NCBI GenBank assembly: GCA_018334055.1
Contig: JAGXSS010000017.1
Coordinates: 1-46,343, forward strand
DNA from: Peptococcaceae bacterium
GTDB taxonomy: Bacteria; Bacillota; UBA994
Length of the DNA stretch: 46,343 nt
Direction of reading: 5' to 3'
The notes under the pieces were generated by a model. That model was not told where the DNA came from and did no database searches. It saw only the letters and a list, made by a program, of their open reading frames with translations. This document shows positions 8,678 through 16,840 of the stretch, one piece after another. Numbering within the stretch: the first letter of the stretch is position 1; the number at the start of each line of letters is the position of its first letter. The translations under genes and the position numbers were made by a program.

Positions 8678-9391
8678 TTATGCGCCAATACTAAGAAACC
8701 TGTTTTGCAACTGCACATCGTTTGCCAACTCTGTGACGTGACCGCTATGTACCGAACGACCGCCGTTCAAAATATAGTAGCGATCCCCGACCGCACAGGC
8801 TAGGGGGAAGTTTTGTTCCACAAGAATTAGCGTACAACTGTTTTTCATGGTGATGAGGGCTTCGCCGACCCGCTCTACTATGATGGGGGCGAGACCCTTG
8901 CTAGGCTCATCGATCAAAATAATCTTGTTGTCATTCTGCAAGACTCTGGCGATTGCCAACATCTGCCTTTGACCTCCGCTAAGGGTCGCTGCATAGCGAG
9001 AATAGGCCTTTTTCAAATCTGGGAACAAATCCAGAGCGTAGGACTGCCGCGCATAAGTTTCTTTATCAGCCTTGCGCATGGCAATCTGTAGATTTTCTTT
9101 GACGGTGAGGAAGTTAAAGACAATGCAATCTTCCGGCACGTAGCCAACACCACGGCGCGCCACCTGGTGTGCCGGCAGGCCTAGGATGGTCTCCCCCGCC
9201 AATTCAATGACGCCACCGGCCACCCGCAATAGTCCCATAATAGTACGCAGAGTGGTAGTCTTACCGGCGCCGTTACGCCCCAGGATGACGACGGCTTCCC
9301 CCGGGAAAACATCCAAAGAAACGCCTTGCACAATATGAAAGGCCCCGATGAAGGAGGAAAGGTTCTCGAGTTTAAGCACTGGCTTCACCAT
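8678..9391 (-). CDS. livF: Branched-chain amino acid-type ABC transporter ATP-binding protein LivF
   Basis: About 237 aa ATPase with Walker A GRNGAGKTT, signature LSGGQRQMLAIARVL, Walker B IILIDEPSKGLAP and switch His region LILVEQNF, typical of LivF. ATG 9391 is used because GGAGG lies 6-10 bases upstream; the longer frame to 9430 has no such support. The start lies within the last 20 bases of livG, so the two ATPases are translationally coupled. LivF and LivG form the heterodimer that powers the LivHM channel. Confidence 0.93.
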   Translation of the reverse strand: MVKPVLKLENLSSFIGAFHIVQGVSLDVFPGEAVVILGRNGAGKTTTLRTIMGLLRVAGGVIELAGETILGLPAHQVARRGVGYVPEDCIVFNFLTVKENLQIAMRKADKETYARQSYALDLFPDLKKAYSRYAATLSGGQRQMLAIARVLQNDNKIILIDEPSKGLAPIIVERVGEALITMKNSCTLILVEQNFPLACAVGDRYYILNGGRSVHSGHVTELANDVQLQNRFLSIGA

Positions 9392-10145
9392 ATTTACCTC
9401 CTCCCAAGTATGCCGCGCGCACGAGGGCATTGTCTGCTACCTCCGAGGGATTGCCCTTGGTCAAGACCGCACCACTGGCCAGAACAATCACTACATCCGA
9501 AAGGCTGGCCACCAAATCCATCTTGTGTTCAATGAGCACCGTGGTTTTTTGCTTATCATTTTTGATGGCCGTTAGCAATTCTAGCATTGCCGGCACGTCC
9601 TCGAGCGCCATCCCCGCCGTCGGCTCATCAAGCAGGAGGACAGCCGGCTTAAGGGACAAGACCATGGCCAGCTCAAGCTTGCGCTGCTCACTGTGCGTCA
9701 AGTGGGCGGCCAGAAAAGACCTCTTTTCGGTAAGTCGCACATCGCCCAACAGACTCTCTACTTCATCATTAATGGCCCTAAACCTGTGAAATGGCCTCCA
9801 CATATCAAGGCCTAGATCGGAACGAGCCTGAATGGCAAGGCGAACATTCTCAAACACCGTCAAGGCAGGGAAGAGATTAGTCAGCTGGAATGACCGCCCC
9901 ATGCCCATCTTGACACGTTCAATAGGGGACAGATGCGTAATATCTGTCCCCCTCATAAAGATCCGTCCGCTAGTCGGCTTGATTAGCCCACTGATGAGAT
10001 TAAAGAGGGAGGTCTTACCGGCGCCGTTAGGGCCGATAATGGTCGTGAAAACCCCCTGGTCGATGGCAATACTCACATTGTCTACAACACGATGGGCACC
10101 GAAACTGACTGTCAGATCTTTTGTCCAGATGATGGGGTTAGACAC
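9372..10145 (-). CDS. livG: Branched-chain amino acid-type ABC transporter ATP-binding protein LivG
   Basis: 257 aa with Walker A GPNGAGKTS, Walker B AVLLLDEPTAGM and the LivG-type insert (GMGRSFQLTNLFPALTVFENV). The ABC signature reads LTHSEQRKLELAMVL; LivG usually has SYGEQR here, so the normally invariant Gly of the signature is replaced, which could weaken ATP turnover at that site. GTG start at 10145 is preceded by GGAGGGAG. A perfect 10-bp inverted repeat is embedded in the coding region (listed separately). Located between livK and livF in the importer operon. Confidence 0.92.
   Translation of the reverse strand: MSNPIIWTKDLTVSFGAHRVVDNVSIAIDQGVFTTIIGPNGAGKTSLFNLISGLIKPTSGRIFMRGTDITHLSPIERVKMGMGRSFQLTNLFPALTVFENVRLAIQARSDLGLDMWRPFHRFRAINDEVESLLGDVRLTEKRSFLAAHLTHSEQRKLELAMVLSLKPAVLLLDEPTAGMALEDVPAMLELLTAIKNDKQKTTVLIEHKMDLVASLSDVVIVLASGAVLTKGNPSEVADNALVRAAYLGGGKYGEASA
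9925..9951. repeat. Perfect inverted repeat inside livG
   Basis: GGGGACAGAT (9925-9934) and ATCTGTCCCC (9942-9951) are perfect inverse complements separated by 7 bases, within the codons for the RGTDITHLSP region of LivG. A related dyad with GGGGACAGG lies at 27704-27741, so it may be one copy of a dispersed palindromic element. Confidence 0.7.
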
Positions 10146-10172
10146 GTTACTCCCTCCCTGCCGTGAATAAAA

Positions 10173-11393
10173 CTACCTCTTAGCCCCTACCGGCACTGTG
10201 ACCGGGGGTGCGATGCGCCCGGCTTCGATGACACGCACTAGGGTCGGAACGGGATGATCGACCCCTTCAACGCGGTTCAGGACGATCTCAAACAAGGGCT
10301 GCATGGCTTGGTGGTCCTCGCTTCTAAAGTAACGCAACCCGGTGGGAGTCTGAAATTCCATGCCCCGCATGGTACTTATCAATAGCTCGGAATCAGTTAC
10401 CCCATTAGTCTTCCTAAGTGCAGTGACTATCGCCGAAGCCGCGGCCATCCCCCCAGAGACAAAGATATCCGGTGGTTGGTTGTTGTGGTGCTTTCTGTGT
10501 TCCGCAATGAGCCAATCGTTCATAGGATTAGTCGGCGGAACAGTGTGGTAGTAGACCGTAAATCCTCGCATACCCACCATGTCGTTCATGAGGCGAAGGG
10601 CTGCGATTTCCGGTGCACCGGTCACAATCTTAATACCGGCCCCTTGCACGTCAAGCTCCATGAGTTGCCGCCATGGGTTATTCGCCCCCGCCCAGGCTAC
10701 AAAGAGGAAGTTCGGTTTCGCAGCCTTGATGCGCAGGATGAAAGCCGTAAAATCGGTGGCTGTAGCAGGTGCAAACTCTTGATGCACGACAGCCGCTCCC
10801 CTCGCCATGGCTTGTGGTACGAACGGCGCCATCGACGCCCGGCCAAAGGCCGTATCAGGGGCAAATGTGGCTATGCGCACTCCCGGCGCGGCCACGATGT
10901 CTGCCACCGCGGCGGCATCCTGCGCGGTATTACGCCCGGTGCGAAACACATACCGATTCCAAAAAAAGCCCGTAATGACATCTGCCGCGGCTGGCTCGAC
11001 CACGATGACGCGCTTAAACTCTTCGGCTAGCGGCAGTATGGCCAGGGCATCAGCCGAGGATGTCGGTCCGACCAAAAGGTCCACCTTGTCTTGTTCGAGA
11101 AGTTTCTTTGCTCTTTCCCTGGCCACATCCGGGACGGTGGTGGTGTCTTCCCAAATCACCTCGATTTTACGTCCGGCTACCTCCATGGTGCCGTCCGTGG
11201 CATACTTGAGACCTAGCTCAAAGCCGCGCCTCATCTGCTGCCCATAATCTTGCAGTGCACCACTTAGGGACGCGAGTGCCCCGATTCTAATGGGTGGCTG
11301 GGGAGGCGTCACTACCGCCCGCGGCGCACATCCTGCCAATGCCACCATTAGCGCGAGAACCACAGCCACTACTCCGAACCATTTTTTTCTCAA
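10173..11393 (-). CDS. livK: ABC transporter substrate-binding lipoprotein (LivK/Peripla_BP_6 family)
   Basis: 406 aa. A lipoprotein signal is clear: MRKK, a hydrophobic run, then lipobox LAGC with Cys22 as the probable lipid anchor. The mature part follows the leucine-binding fold (PIRIGALASLSGALQDYGQQ at the start, LVGPTSSADALAILPLAEE). It captures the solute outside the membrane for LivHM. Start is TTG at 11393 with GGGAGGGG 6 bases upstream. First structural gene of the importer, 124 bp downstream of the tetR-type gene. The family binds amino acids, amides, benzoate-like acids and others, so the ligand is undetermined. Confidence 0.92.
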   Translation of the reverse strand: MRKKWFGVVAVVLALMVALAGCAPRAVVTPPQPPIRIGALASLSGALQDYGQQMRRGFELGLKYATDGTMEVAGRKIEVIWEDTTTVPDVARERAKKLLEQDKVDLLVGPTSSADALAILPLAEEFKRVIVVEPAAADVITGFFWNRYVFRTGRNTAQDAAAVADIVAAPGVRIATFAPDTAFGRASMAPFVPQAMARGAAVVHQEFAPATATDFTAFILRIKAAKPNFLFVAWAGANNPWRQLMELDVQGAGIKIVTGAPEIAALRLMNDMVGMRGFTVYYHTVPPTNPMNDWLIAEHRKHHNNQPPDIFVSGGMAAASAIVTALRKTNGVTDSELLISTMRGMEFQTPTGLRYFRSEDHQAMQPLFEIVLNRVEGVDHPVPTLVRVIEAGRIAPPVTVPVGAKR

Positions 11394-11517
11394 CCTTTTC
11401 CCCTCCCTTGAGATTACTTCCGAACACTGTCCGCGCTCCTACCCTGTCACCCCTCGACCCTCCTGCCCTCCTCCTTGGTTTTTTCCCAACAACCAACATG
11501 ACACGCCCTAAGATTAC

Positions 11518-12123
11518 CTAGGGCCTTGCCAATTCTCTGGTCATAGCAGGGGCAATTCCATAGTAAATAAAATCCATCAGAGCATTGATATCTTCTTCTT
11601 TAATAGCCCGACGTTCCCATAATATCCACCGAAGACCCATGAACTCCCCGATGCCCATCAAGCAATAGGCCACGGTAGCTGGGTCTATGGCACGCACCTG
11701 CCCCTTCGCCATAGCCTGCTCCAGCCCCTCGATGTAACCGGTAGCGATGGTCCGGTAGTGATTGATATACAGCTCGTTATCGACAAAATCAGCCTCGCGT
11801 ATAATGCGGTACAAATTGCGGTTGTTATAAACATAATCGAAATACGCCCTAAACCCTTCCCTTTCTACGTCCAGACGATTCTCCAAGCCAATAACCCTCT
11901 GTCTAATGGAAAAACGCACTTCATGGGTCAGTTTGCGCACCAAGGCACGATAGATCTCTAACTTGCTGGCAAAATAGATGTAGAAAGTGCCCTGCGCCAC
12001 CATGGCCCGCGTGGTAATACCCACTACCGAAGTACCATGGTATCCCTGCGCGCCAAATAGCTCCTCAGCCGTATCTAACAGCTTCTGCCTAGTAAGGTCA
12101 CCTTTCGACGGCATTTGTGACAC
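11518..12123 (-). CDS. TetR/AcrR family transcriptional regulator
   Basis: About 201 aa with the N-terminal TetR helix-turn-helix (LLDTAEELFGAQGYHGTSV, then ITTRAMVAQGTFYIYFASK) and a variable all-helical ligand domain, similar in layout to FadR/YfiR-type regulators of Bacillota. GTG 12123 is favoured because AGAGG precedes it by about 7 bases; GTG 12132 and ATG 12114 are alternatives. It is first in the minus-strand block that continues with the Liv importer and CoA enzymes, so it likely controls that block and itself, possibly in response to an acyl-CoA. The effector is inferred from context only. Confidence 0.9.
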   Translation of the reverse strand: MSQMPSKGDLTRQKLLDTAEELFGAQGYHGTSVVGITTRAMVAQGTFYIYFASKLEIYRALVRKLTHEVRFSIRQRVIGLENRLDVEREGFRAYFDYVYNNRNLYRIIREADFVDNELYINHYRTIATGYIEGLEQAMAKGQVRAIDPATVAYCLMGIGEFMGLRWILWERRAIKEEDINALMDFIYYGIAPAMTRELARP

Positions 12124-12144
12124 ATGATTCACCTCTCATATTTG

Positions 12145-12159
12145 CTATAATAATTATAC
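12145..12159. promoter_or_regulatory. PerR-box-like palindrome
   Basis: The 15-mer CTATAATAATTATAC matches the PerR consensus TTATAATNATTATAA at every fixed position except the two ends. It overlaps the -10 of the tetR promoter, 105 bp from the -35 of the divergent catalase promoter. Binding by PerR is inference; the AT-rich -10 accounts for part of the match. Confidence 0.4.
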
Positions 12160-12181
12160 TATGAATTATCTGACGTGTCAA
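12153..12181 (-). promoter_or_regulatory. Sigma-A promoter of the tetR-liv block
   Basis: On the minus strand TTGACA (12181-12176), a 17-bp spacer and TATAAT (12158-12153) are both perfect consensus hexamers, reading toward the tetR start. The inverted repeat TGAC-N2-GTCA at 12171-12180 overlaps the -35 and could be a TetR-type operator. Confidence 0.85.
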
Positions 12182-12263
12182 TACATTTCATTTACTTTGT
12201 CTAGTGGCCTGGCCGACTGAGAAATTGAACCACAACCTTCACCGAGAAGCTTAAAGCACCTCC

Positions 12264-12292
12264 TTGACGTTCCCATTCCATCTTTATAGTAT
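12264..12292 (+). promoter_or_regulatory. Sigma-A promoter of the catalase gene
   Basis: TTGACG (12264-12269), a 17-bp spacer and TAGTAT (12287-12292) lie about 60 bp upstream of the catalase start, each hexamer one base from consensus. Confidence 0.65.
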
Positions 12293-12353
12293 ATTGCGTC
12301 CCTTGTCAGGCACACTGTTAGTGTAACGATAAGGAAGAAGAGGAGAAAATTCA

Positions 12354-14471
12354 TTGGGCAAAGAAAAGCGGACGAAGGTAACGGCACCTAGCAAAAATGA
12401 ACAGTTAGCAGCGTTTCGCATGGACCACGACGGCAAAACGCTGACGACCAACCAAGCGGTACCCCTCTCAAACTCTGGCAGTTCGTTAAAAGCCGGCTCC
12501 CGCGGTCCCACCTTGATGGAGGACTTTCATTTCAGAGAGAAAATGATGCATTTTGACCATGAGCGAATCCCCGAACGCGTTGTCCATGCCCGTGGCTTTG
12601 GCGCTCACGGCTACTTTCAGGTGTATGAGCCGATGACTGAGTATACAAAAGCCAAATTCCTGCAAGACCCGTCCAAAAAGACACCTGTGTTCGTGCGTTT
12701 TTCAACCGTCGTCGGTTCACGGGGCTCAGCCGACACAGTGCGCGACGTGCGCGGTTTCGCCACTAAGTTTTATACAGAAGAAGGCAACTACGATCTCGTC
12801 GCTAATAACATTCCTGTCTTTTTTATTCAGGACGCCATTAAGTTTCCGGATGTGGTCCACGCAATAAAGCCGGAGCCACACAATGAGATACCTCAGGCAA
12901 GCTCTGCCCATGATACTTTTTGGGATTTTGTGGTCAACACTCCTGAGACCGCCAACATGATTATGTGGTTGATGTCTGACCGAGCCATCCCACGGAGTTT
13001 TCGGATGATGGAGGGCTTTGGCGTAAATACGTTCCGTTTTGTTAATGCCCGAGGAAAAGCACGCTTTGTAAAACTCCACTGGAAGCCGCTGCTTGGGGTG
13101 CATTCTCTAGTCTGGGACGAGGCCCAGATGCTGGCTGGAAAAAGCCCCGATTACAATCGCCGTGACTTGTGGGATACGATTGACAGGGGCGAGTATCCTG
13201 AGTACGAACTGGGAGTACAATTTCTCGAAGAAGAGGACGAGTTCAAGTTTGACTTCGATATTCTTGATGCCACAAAATTCTGGCCGGAAGAAGATGTGCC
13301 GGTTAAACTGATCGGCAAGATGACATTAAACCGTAATGTGGATAATTTCTTTGCTGAAACCGAACAAGTGGCTTTCCAGGCCGGGAACGTAGTACCGGGT
13401 ATCGACTTCTCTAATGATCCCCTGCTGCAAGGGCGGCTCTTCTCCTACCTAGACACACAACTCATACGTTTGGGCGGCCCGAACTTCCACGAAATTCCCA
13501 TTAATCGTCCGGTAGTTCCTGTCCACAATAACCAGCGTGACGGCTACCACCGCATGACGGTTGACCACGGCAGAGTCAGCTATTTCCCCAATTCCCTGCA
13601 GGGGAATGCACCCCATGATGCTGAGAATGGGTATATGCACTATACCGAAAAGGTGGACGGCCACAAGATTCGGCAAAGAAGTGATAGCTTCAAAGACTTT
13701 TACAGTCAGGCAACCATCTTCTGGAACAGCATGTCCATCGCAGAGAAACAACATATCGTTGAAGCATTCCACTTTGAAGTCGGCAATGTAATGGACAAGC
13801 AAATCAGGCAGCGTGTCGTTGATATGTTTAACTACGTCGACGGTCAGTTGGCGACTAAGATTGCCATTGGCATCGGCGCAACGCCTCCGGCTAACCCAGG
13901 CACAACAGGTGTTACAAAAAAGTCGCCGGCTTTAAGCCAGGAGAATACCCTTAGAAGCGCCCGAACAAGGAAGGTAGCCGTTCTGGCAGAAAACGGCTTT
14001 AACTTCGCTGAAATAACGCAGGTAACGGAAAGTTTAATGCGCGCGGGAGTTGAAGCCGAGATTATCAGCAAAACTCTAGGGATGATCACAAGTATCGACG
14101 GCCAACAACTAGAGGTGAAGAAAAATTACCAAACCGCTGGATCCATCATGTATGACGCTGTGTACATTGCCGGAGGACGGCGGTGCGTGGATACGTTGCT
14201 CCTGCTAGGTGATGCTATGCATTTTGTCAATGAGGCCTTTAAGCATGCCAAGACTATTGGCGCCACAAACGAAGGGGTCGACTTGGTTGCGGCTGCTCAG
14301 CTTCAAGGCGTGCCCATTGCACTCATGCAACCACAGGCACAACTGGTTAGCGAGCTTGGAATTGTTACAACCCGCAATGCGGTCGAGATGGGCCACTTTT
14401 GCCAGAAACTCATTGAGGCTATCGCCCAGCACCGTCACTGGCTCCGGCAAAAACAAAAGGAAAGGGTTTAG
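12354..14471 (+). CDS. katE: Large-subunit monofunctional haem catalase (HPII/KatE type)
   Basis: 705 aa. It decomposes hydrogen peroxide in the cytoplasm. Residues ~50-540 are the catalase core: distal His78 in [14 protein letters not shown], distal Asn ~151 in [16 protein letters not shown], proximal Tyr in [17 protein letters not shown]. From ~565 a DJ-1/PfpI-like flavodoxin fold follows ([10 protein letters not shown]), the mark of large clade-2 catalases. Start is TTG at 12354 with AGGAG 9-13 bases upstream. It has its own promoter and diverges from the tetR-type gene. A large catalase in an otherwise anaerobic gene set suggests defence against transient oxygen. Usual length for HPII-type enzymes is about 700-750 aa. 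Confidence 0.95.
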   Translation: MGKEKRTKVTAPSKNEQLAAFRMDHDGKTLTTNQAVPLSNSGSSLKAGSRGPTLMEDFHFREKMMHFDHERIPERVVHARGFGAHGYFQVYEPMTEYTKAKFLQDPSKKTPVFVRFSTVVGSRGSADTVRDVRGFATKFYTEEGNYDLVANNIPVFFIQDAIKFPDVVHAIKPEPHNEIPQASSAHDTFWDFVVNTPETANMIMWLMSDRAIPRSFRMMEGFGVNTFRFVNARGKARFVKLHWKPLLGVHSLVWDEAQMLAGKSPDYNRRDLWDTIDRGEYPEYELGVQFLEEEDEFKFDFDILDATKFWPEEDVPVKLIGKMTLNRNVDNFFAETEQVAFQAGNVVPGIDFSNDPLLQGRLFSYLDTQLIRLGGPNFHEIPINRPVVPVHNNQRDGYHRMTVDHGRVSYFPNSLQGNAPHDAENGYMHYTEKVDGHKIRQRSDSFKDFYSQATIFWNSMSIAEKQHIVEAFHFEVGNVMDKQIRQRVVDMFNYVDGQLATKIAIGIGATPPANPGTTGVTKKSPALSQENTLRSARTRKVAVLAENGFNFAEITQVTESLMRAGVEAEIISKTLGMITSIDGQQLEVKKNYQTAGSIMYDAVYIAGGRRCVDTLLLLGDAMHFVNEAFKHAKTIGATNEGVDLVAAAQLQGVPIALMQPQAQLVSELGIVTTRNAVEMGHFCQKLIEAIAQHRHWLRQKQKERV

Positions 14472-14799
14472 GAATGGCATCTGCCAGTCGGAGTGGACCA
14501 TGGGGATGAAGTGGATAGCTGTGTAGAACAAGCGCTCGCCGAGATTCTCTATGCTTGCTAGCGGGATGTCGGGAAACATTTTCGCCACAATGCCACCCCT
14601 CTGAAGTTTCTACCCCGAAATTCGACTTAGTGGGAGGGGCTTGCTCTGCATCCTCCTTCGCTCTGCCTTTGGCATAACCAATGACATAATAAACCCTCCC
14701 TGCAGGAACGCTCTGTACAGCAGCTCATGCGGGGAGGGCTAACGAGGTGGGCATTATTTGACGCCTACGGCTTGTAGGGGGCTGGTCCTCGGCATCTAC
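14472..14799. other. Intergenic region with a dyad, no clear gene
   Basis: About 330 bp between the convergent catalase and etfA genes. CCCTCCC (14694-14700) pairs with GGGAGGG (14732-14738), extended by TGC on the inside, to give a hairpin with about a 30-base loop and no T-run. A minus-strand frame from 14588 reads protein-like for some 40 codons but continues antisense into the catalase gene and is not convincing. No terminator with a clear T-tract was found. Confidence 0.5.
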
Positions 14800-16026
14800 C
14801 TAATCGTCGGCCTGCTTTAATGATATTGGTGGGGCCCCCTGCTCGTCTAGCGCGGCAATCAACAGGGGCAATACTTGGTGGACATCGCCGACAATGCCGT
14901 AGTCCGCCACTTTGAATATCGGCGCAGCGGGGTTTTTGTTGATGGCCACAATCATCTTGGAGCCCTGCATACCGGCCACATGTTGAATGGCTCCCGAGAT
15001 GCCGCAGGCTATATATAGCTTGGGGTGCACGGTCTTGCCTGTCTGGCCAACTTGATGACCGGAAGGTAGCCACCCGGCATCGACTGCGCCGCGCGAGCCG
15101 CCCACTACTCCGCCTAGTTTTTGCGCGAGTTTCTCTAAGAGAGCAAAGCCGGCTGCACTGCCGATGCCACGGCCGCCGCAGACCACCACTTTGGCATCTT
15201 CAAGATTAACTACCTTGCCCATTTCCTTGACTATTTCCCTGACCTTAGTGCGCACCTTGACCTCCCGGCTACGGTACGCTTCACGCACGAGGCTGCCGGT
15301 TTTGTCGTAATCGGGAGCGGCCTTTTTCATGACGCCGGAGCGCACGGTAGCTATTTGCGGGCGATGCACCGGGCACAAGATGGTGGCCATTATATTGCCG
15401 CCAAAAGCGGGGCGAGTTTGGAGCAAAATGCGCTCTTCGAGGTCTATGCCTAGCTCGGTGCAGTCGGCCGTAAGCCCGGTGACTAGGCGCCCAGCCACGC
15501 GAGGGGCAAGGTCCCGCCCAATATGCGTAGCGCCCATGAGAATTATCTCCGGCATATACTTTTTAACTAAGCCAACAAATGCCGCCGTGTAAGTCTCGGT
15601 ACGGTAGAGCTCCAACTCTTTATCTTCTACTAAGTAGACTGTGTCGGCACCATAGGCGTAGAGGTCCTTGGCCATCGGGGCGACATTTGAGCCGATAAGC
15701 ACGGCCGACAGCGGTACATTGAGGGCACCGGCCAACTTCTTGCCCTCGCCTAGGAGTTCATAGGCAATGTTCAGCATCTGTCCCTGACGCTGCTCGGCAA
15801 AAACCCAGACCCCACTATAGGACTCTGGGGTGCATACTTCGCATTCCGTTCCCTCGTCGTCGCGAGAAATCGCGGTGACAGGGCACACTTCGATACATGC
15901 GCCGCAGATTGTACACTGGTCATTTATAACTGCCAGCCCGTTTACCATATCAATAGCGGCAAAAGGACAGGCGGGCACACAGAGGGTACACCCCACGCAA
16001 CAATTCTTGTCTACGATAATAGCCAT
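14800..16026 (-). CDS. etfA: Electron transfer flavoprotein alpha subunit with N-terminal 2x[4Fe-4S] ferredoxin domain
   Basis: 408 aa, longer than a plain EtfA (~320) because residues ~1-62 form a ferredoxin domain with two CxxCxxCxxxCP clusters (CVGCTLCVPACP and CTICGACIEVCP). The EtfA part follows, with the C-terminal FAD-binding region (GRGIGSAAGF, SRGAVDAGW, QVGQTGKTVHP, GISGAIQH). It pairs with EtfB to carry electrons from the acyl-CoA dehydrogenase encoded upstream. Ferredoxin-fused EtfA occurs in anaerobic Clostridia, where the extra clusters probably link the flavins to a ferredoxin or an Fe-S oxidoreductase. ATG has AGGAGG 6-11 bases upstream. It ends the MaoC-dehydrogenase-etfB-etfA operon. 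Confidence 0.95.
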   Translation of the reverse strand: MAIIVDKNCCVGCTLCVPACPFAAIDMVNGLAVINDQCTICGACIEVCPVTAISRDDEGTECEVCTPESYSGVWVFAEQRQGQMLNIAYELLGEGKKLAGALNVPLSAVLIGSNVAPMAKDLYAYGADTVYLVEDKELELYRTETYTAAFVGLVKKYMPEIILMGATHIGRDLAPRVAGRLVTGLTADCTELGIDLEERILLQTRPAFGGNIMATILCPVHRPQIATVRSGVMKKAAPDYDKTGSLVREAYRSREVKVRTKVREIVKEMGKVVNLEDAKVVVCGGRGIGSAAGFALLEKLAQKLGGVVGGSRGAVDAGWLPSGHQVGQTGKTVHPKLYIACGISGAIQHVAGMQGSKMIVAINKNPAAPIFKVADYGIVGDVHQVLPLLIAALDEQGAPPISLKQADD

Positions 16027-16036
16027 GTCCCGCCTC

Positions 16037-16825
16037 CTACAACACGTGTTTAGTGCGCAGTTCCTGAATCAACTGCTGCACCATTTCTTTGTGTGTGCCT
16101 GTCAACATCTTGCCCGTCCCTTTTACGGGAGGGGTGAAGGTGCGTTTTACTTGAGTAGGAGACCCTTTGAGCCCTATTTTTGCAGGGTCTGCACCCACGC
16201 TTTCCGCCGTCCATACCATTACCTTTTTCTCGTCAAAAGCCGTAATAACGCCGCCGGCCGAAGGGTATCGCGGTACGTTAAGCTCCTTCAAGGTGGTCAG
16301 CAAGGCAGGCATGGTGCTTTCCACAATCTCGTAACCATCTTCCAAGGCTCGCTCGACCACAACGGTTTTTTCATCAAGAGCGACAATTCGCCTCACGTAA
16401 GTGATATGTGGGATATCCAGATGCTCCGCCAACTCCGGTCCGACTTGCGCAGTGTCACCATCTATCGCTTGGCGCCCACAAAAAATCAATGAAAACTCGC
16501 CTAGCTTCTCGACAGCCTTGGCCAAAGCGTAGGATGTAGCCCAAGTGTCAGCACCCGCAAAGGCACGGTCCGACAAAAGAATGGCTTCATGCGCCCCCAT
16601 GGCCAGAGTTTCGCGCAAGGCATAATCCGCCTGGGCAGGGCCCATGGTGAGGACTGTAACCTGACCACCCACAGGGCCGGCAATGGCAAGTGCTTCTTCT
16701 AAGGCATTCTTATCTTCGGGGTTGATAATGGTCGGCAGACCCTCGCGAATGAGCGTCCCCGTCTTCTGGTCAAACTTGACCTCGGTGGTGTTCGGCACTT
16801 GCTTAATGCAGACAACAATTTTCAT
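16037..16825 (-). CDS. etfB: Electron transfer flavoprotein beta subunit
   Basis: 262 aa, a standard EtfB: N-terminal MKIVVCIKQVPNT, central GRQAIDGDTAQVGPELAEHL loop that binds the second nucleotide or flavin, and conserved RYPSAGGVITAF. It forms the heterodimer with the adjacent EtfA, 10 bp downstream. Whether the second site holds FAD (bifurcating type) or AMP cannot be settled by eye. ATG is preceded by GGAGG. Immediately downstream of the acyl-CoA dehydrogenase gene, consistent with a dedicated electron acceptor. Confidence 0.95.
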   Translation of the reverse strand: MKIVVCIKQVPNTTEVKFDQKTGTLIREGLPTIINPEDKNALEEALAIAGPVGGQVTVLTMGPAQADYALRETLAMGAHEAILLSDRAFAGADTWATSYALAKAVEKLGEFSLIFCGRQAIDGDTAQVGPELAEHLDIPHITYVRRIVALDEKTVVVERALEDGYEIVESTMPALLTTLKELNVPRYPSAGGVITAFDEKKVMVWTAESVGADPAKIGLKGSPTQVKRTFTPPVKGTGKMLTGTHKEMVQQLIQELRTKHVL

Positions 16826-16840
16826 GCTCGTGTCCTCCGC

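Noticed and set aside
14205-14588. Minus-strand ORF downstream of the catalase
   Set aside because: Most of it is antisense to the catalase gene; only about 40 codons lie outside and no family is recognised.
14694-14738. Rho-independent terminator after the catalase
   Set aside because: The stem is GC-rich but the loop is about 30 bases and there is no T-run on either strand.
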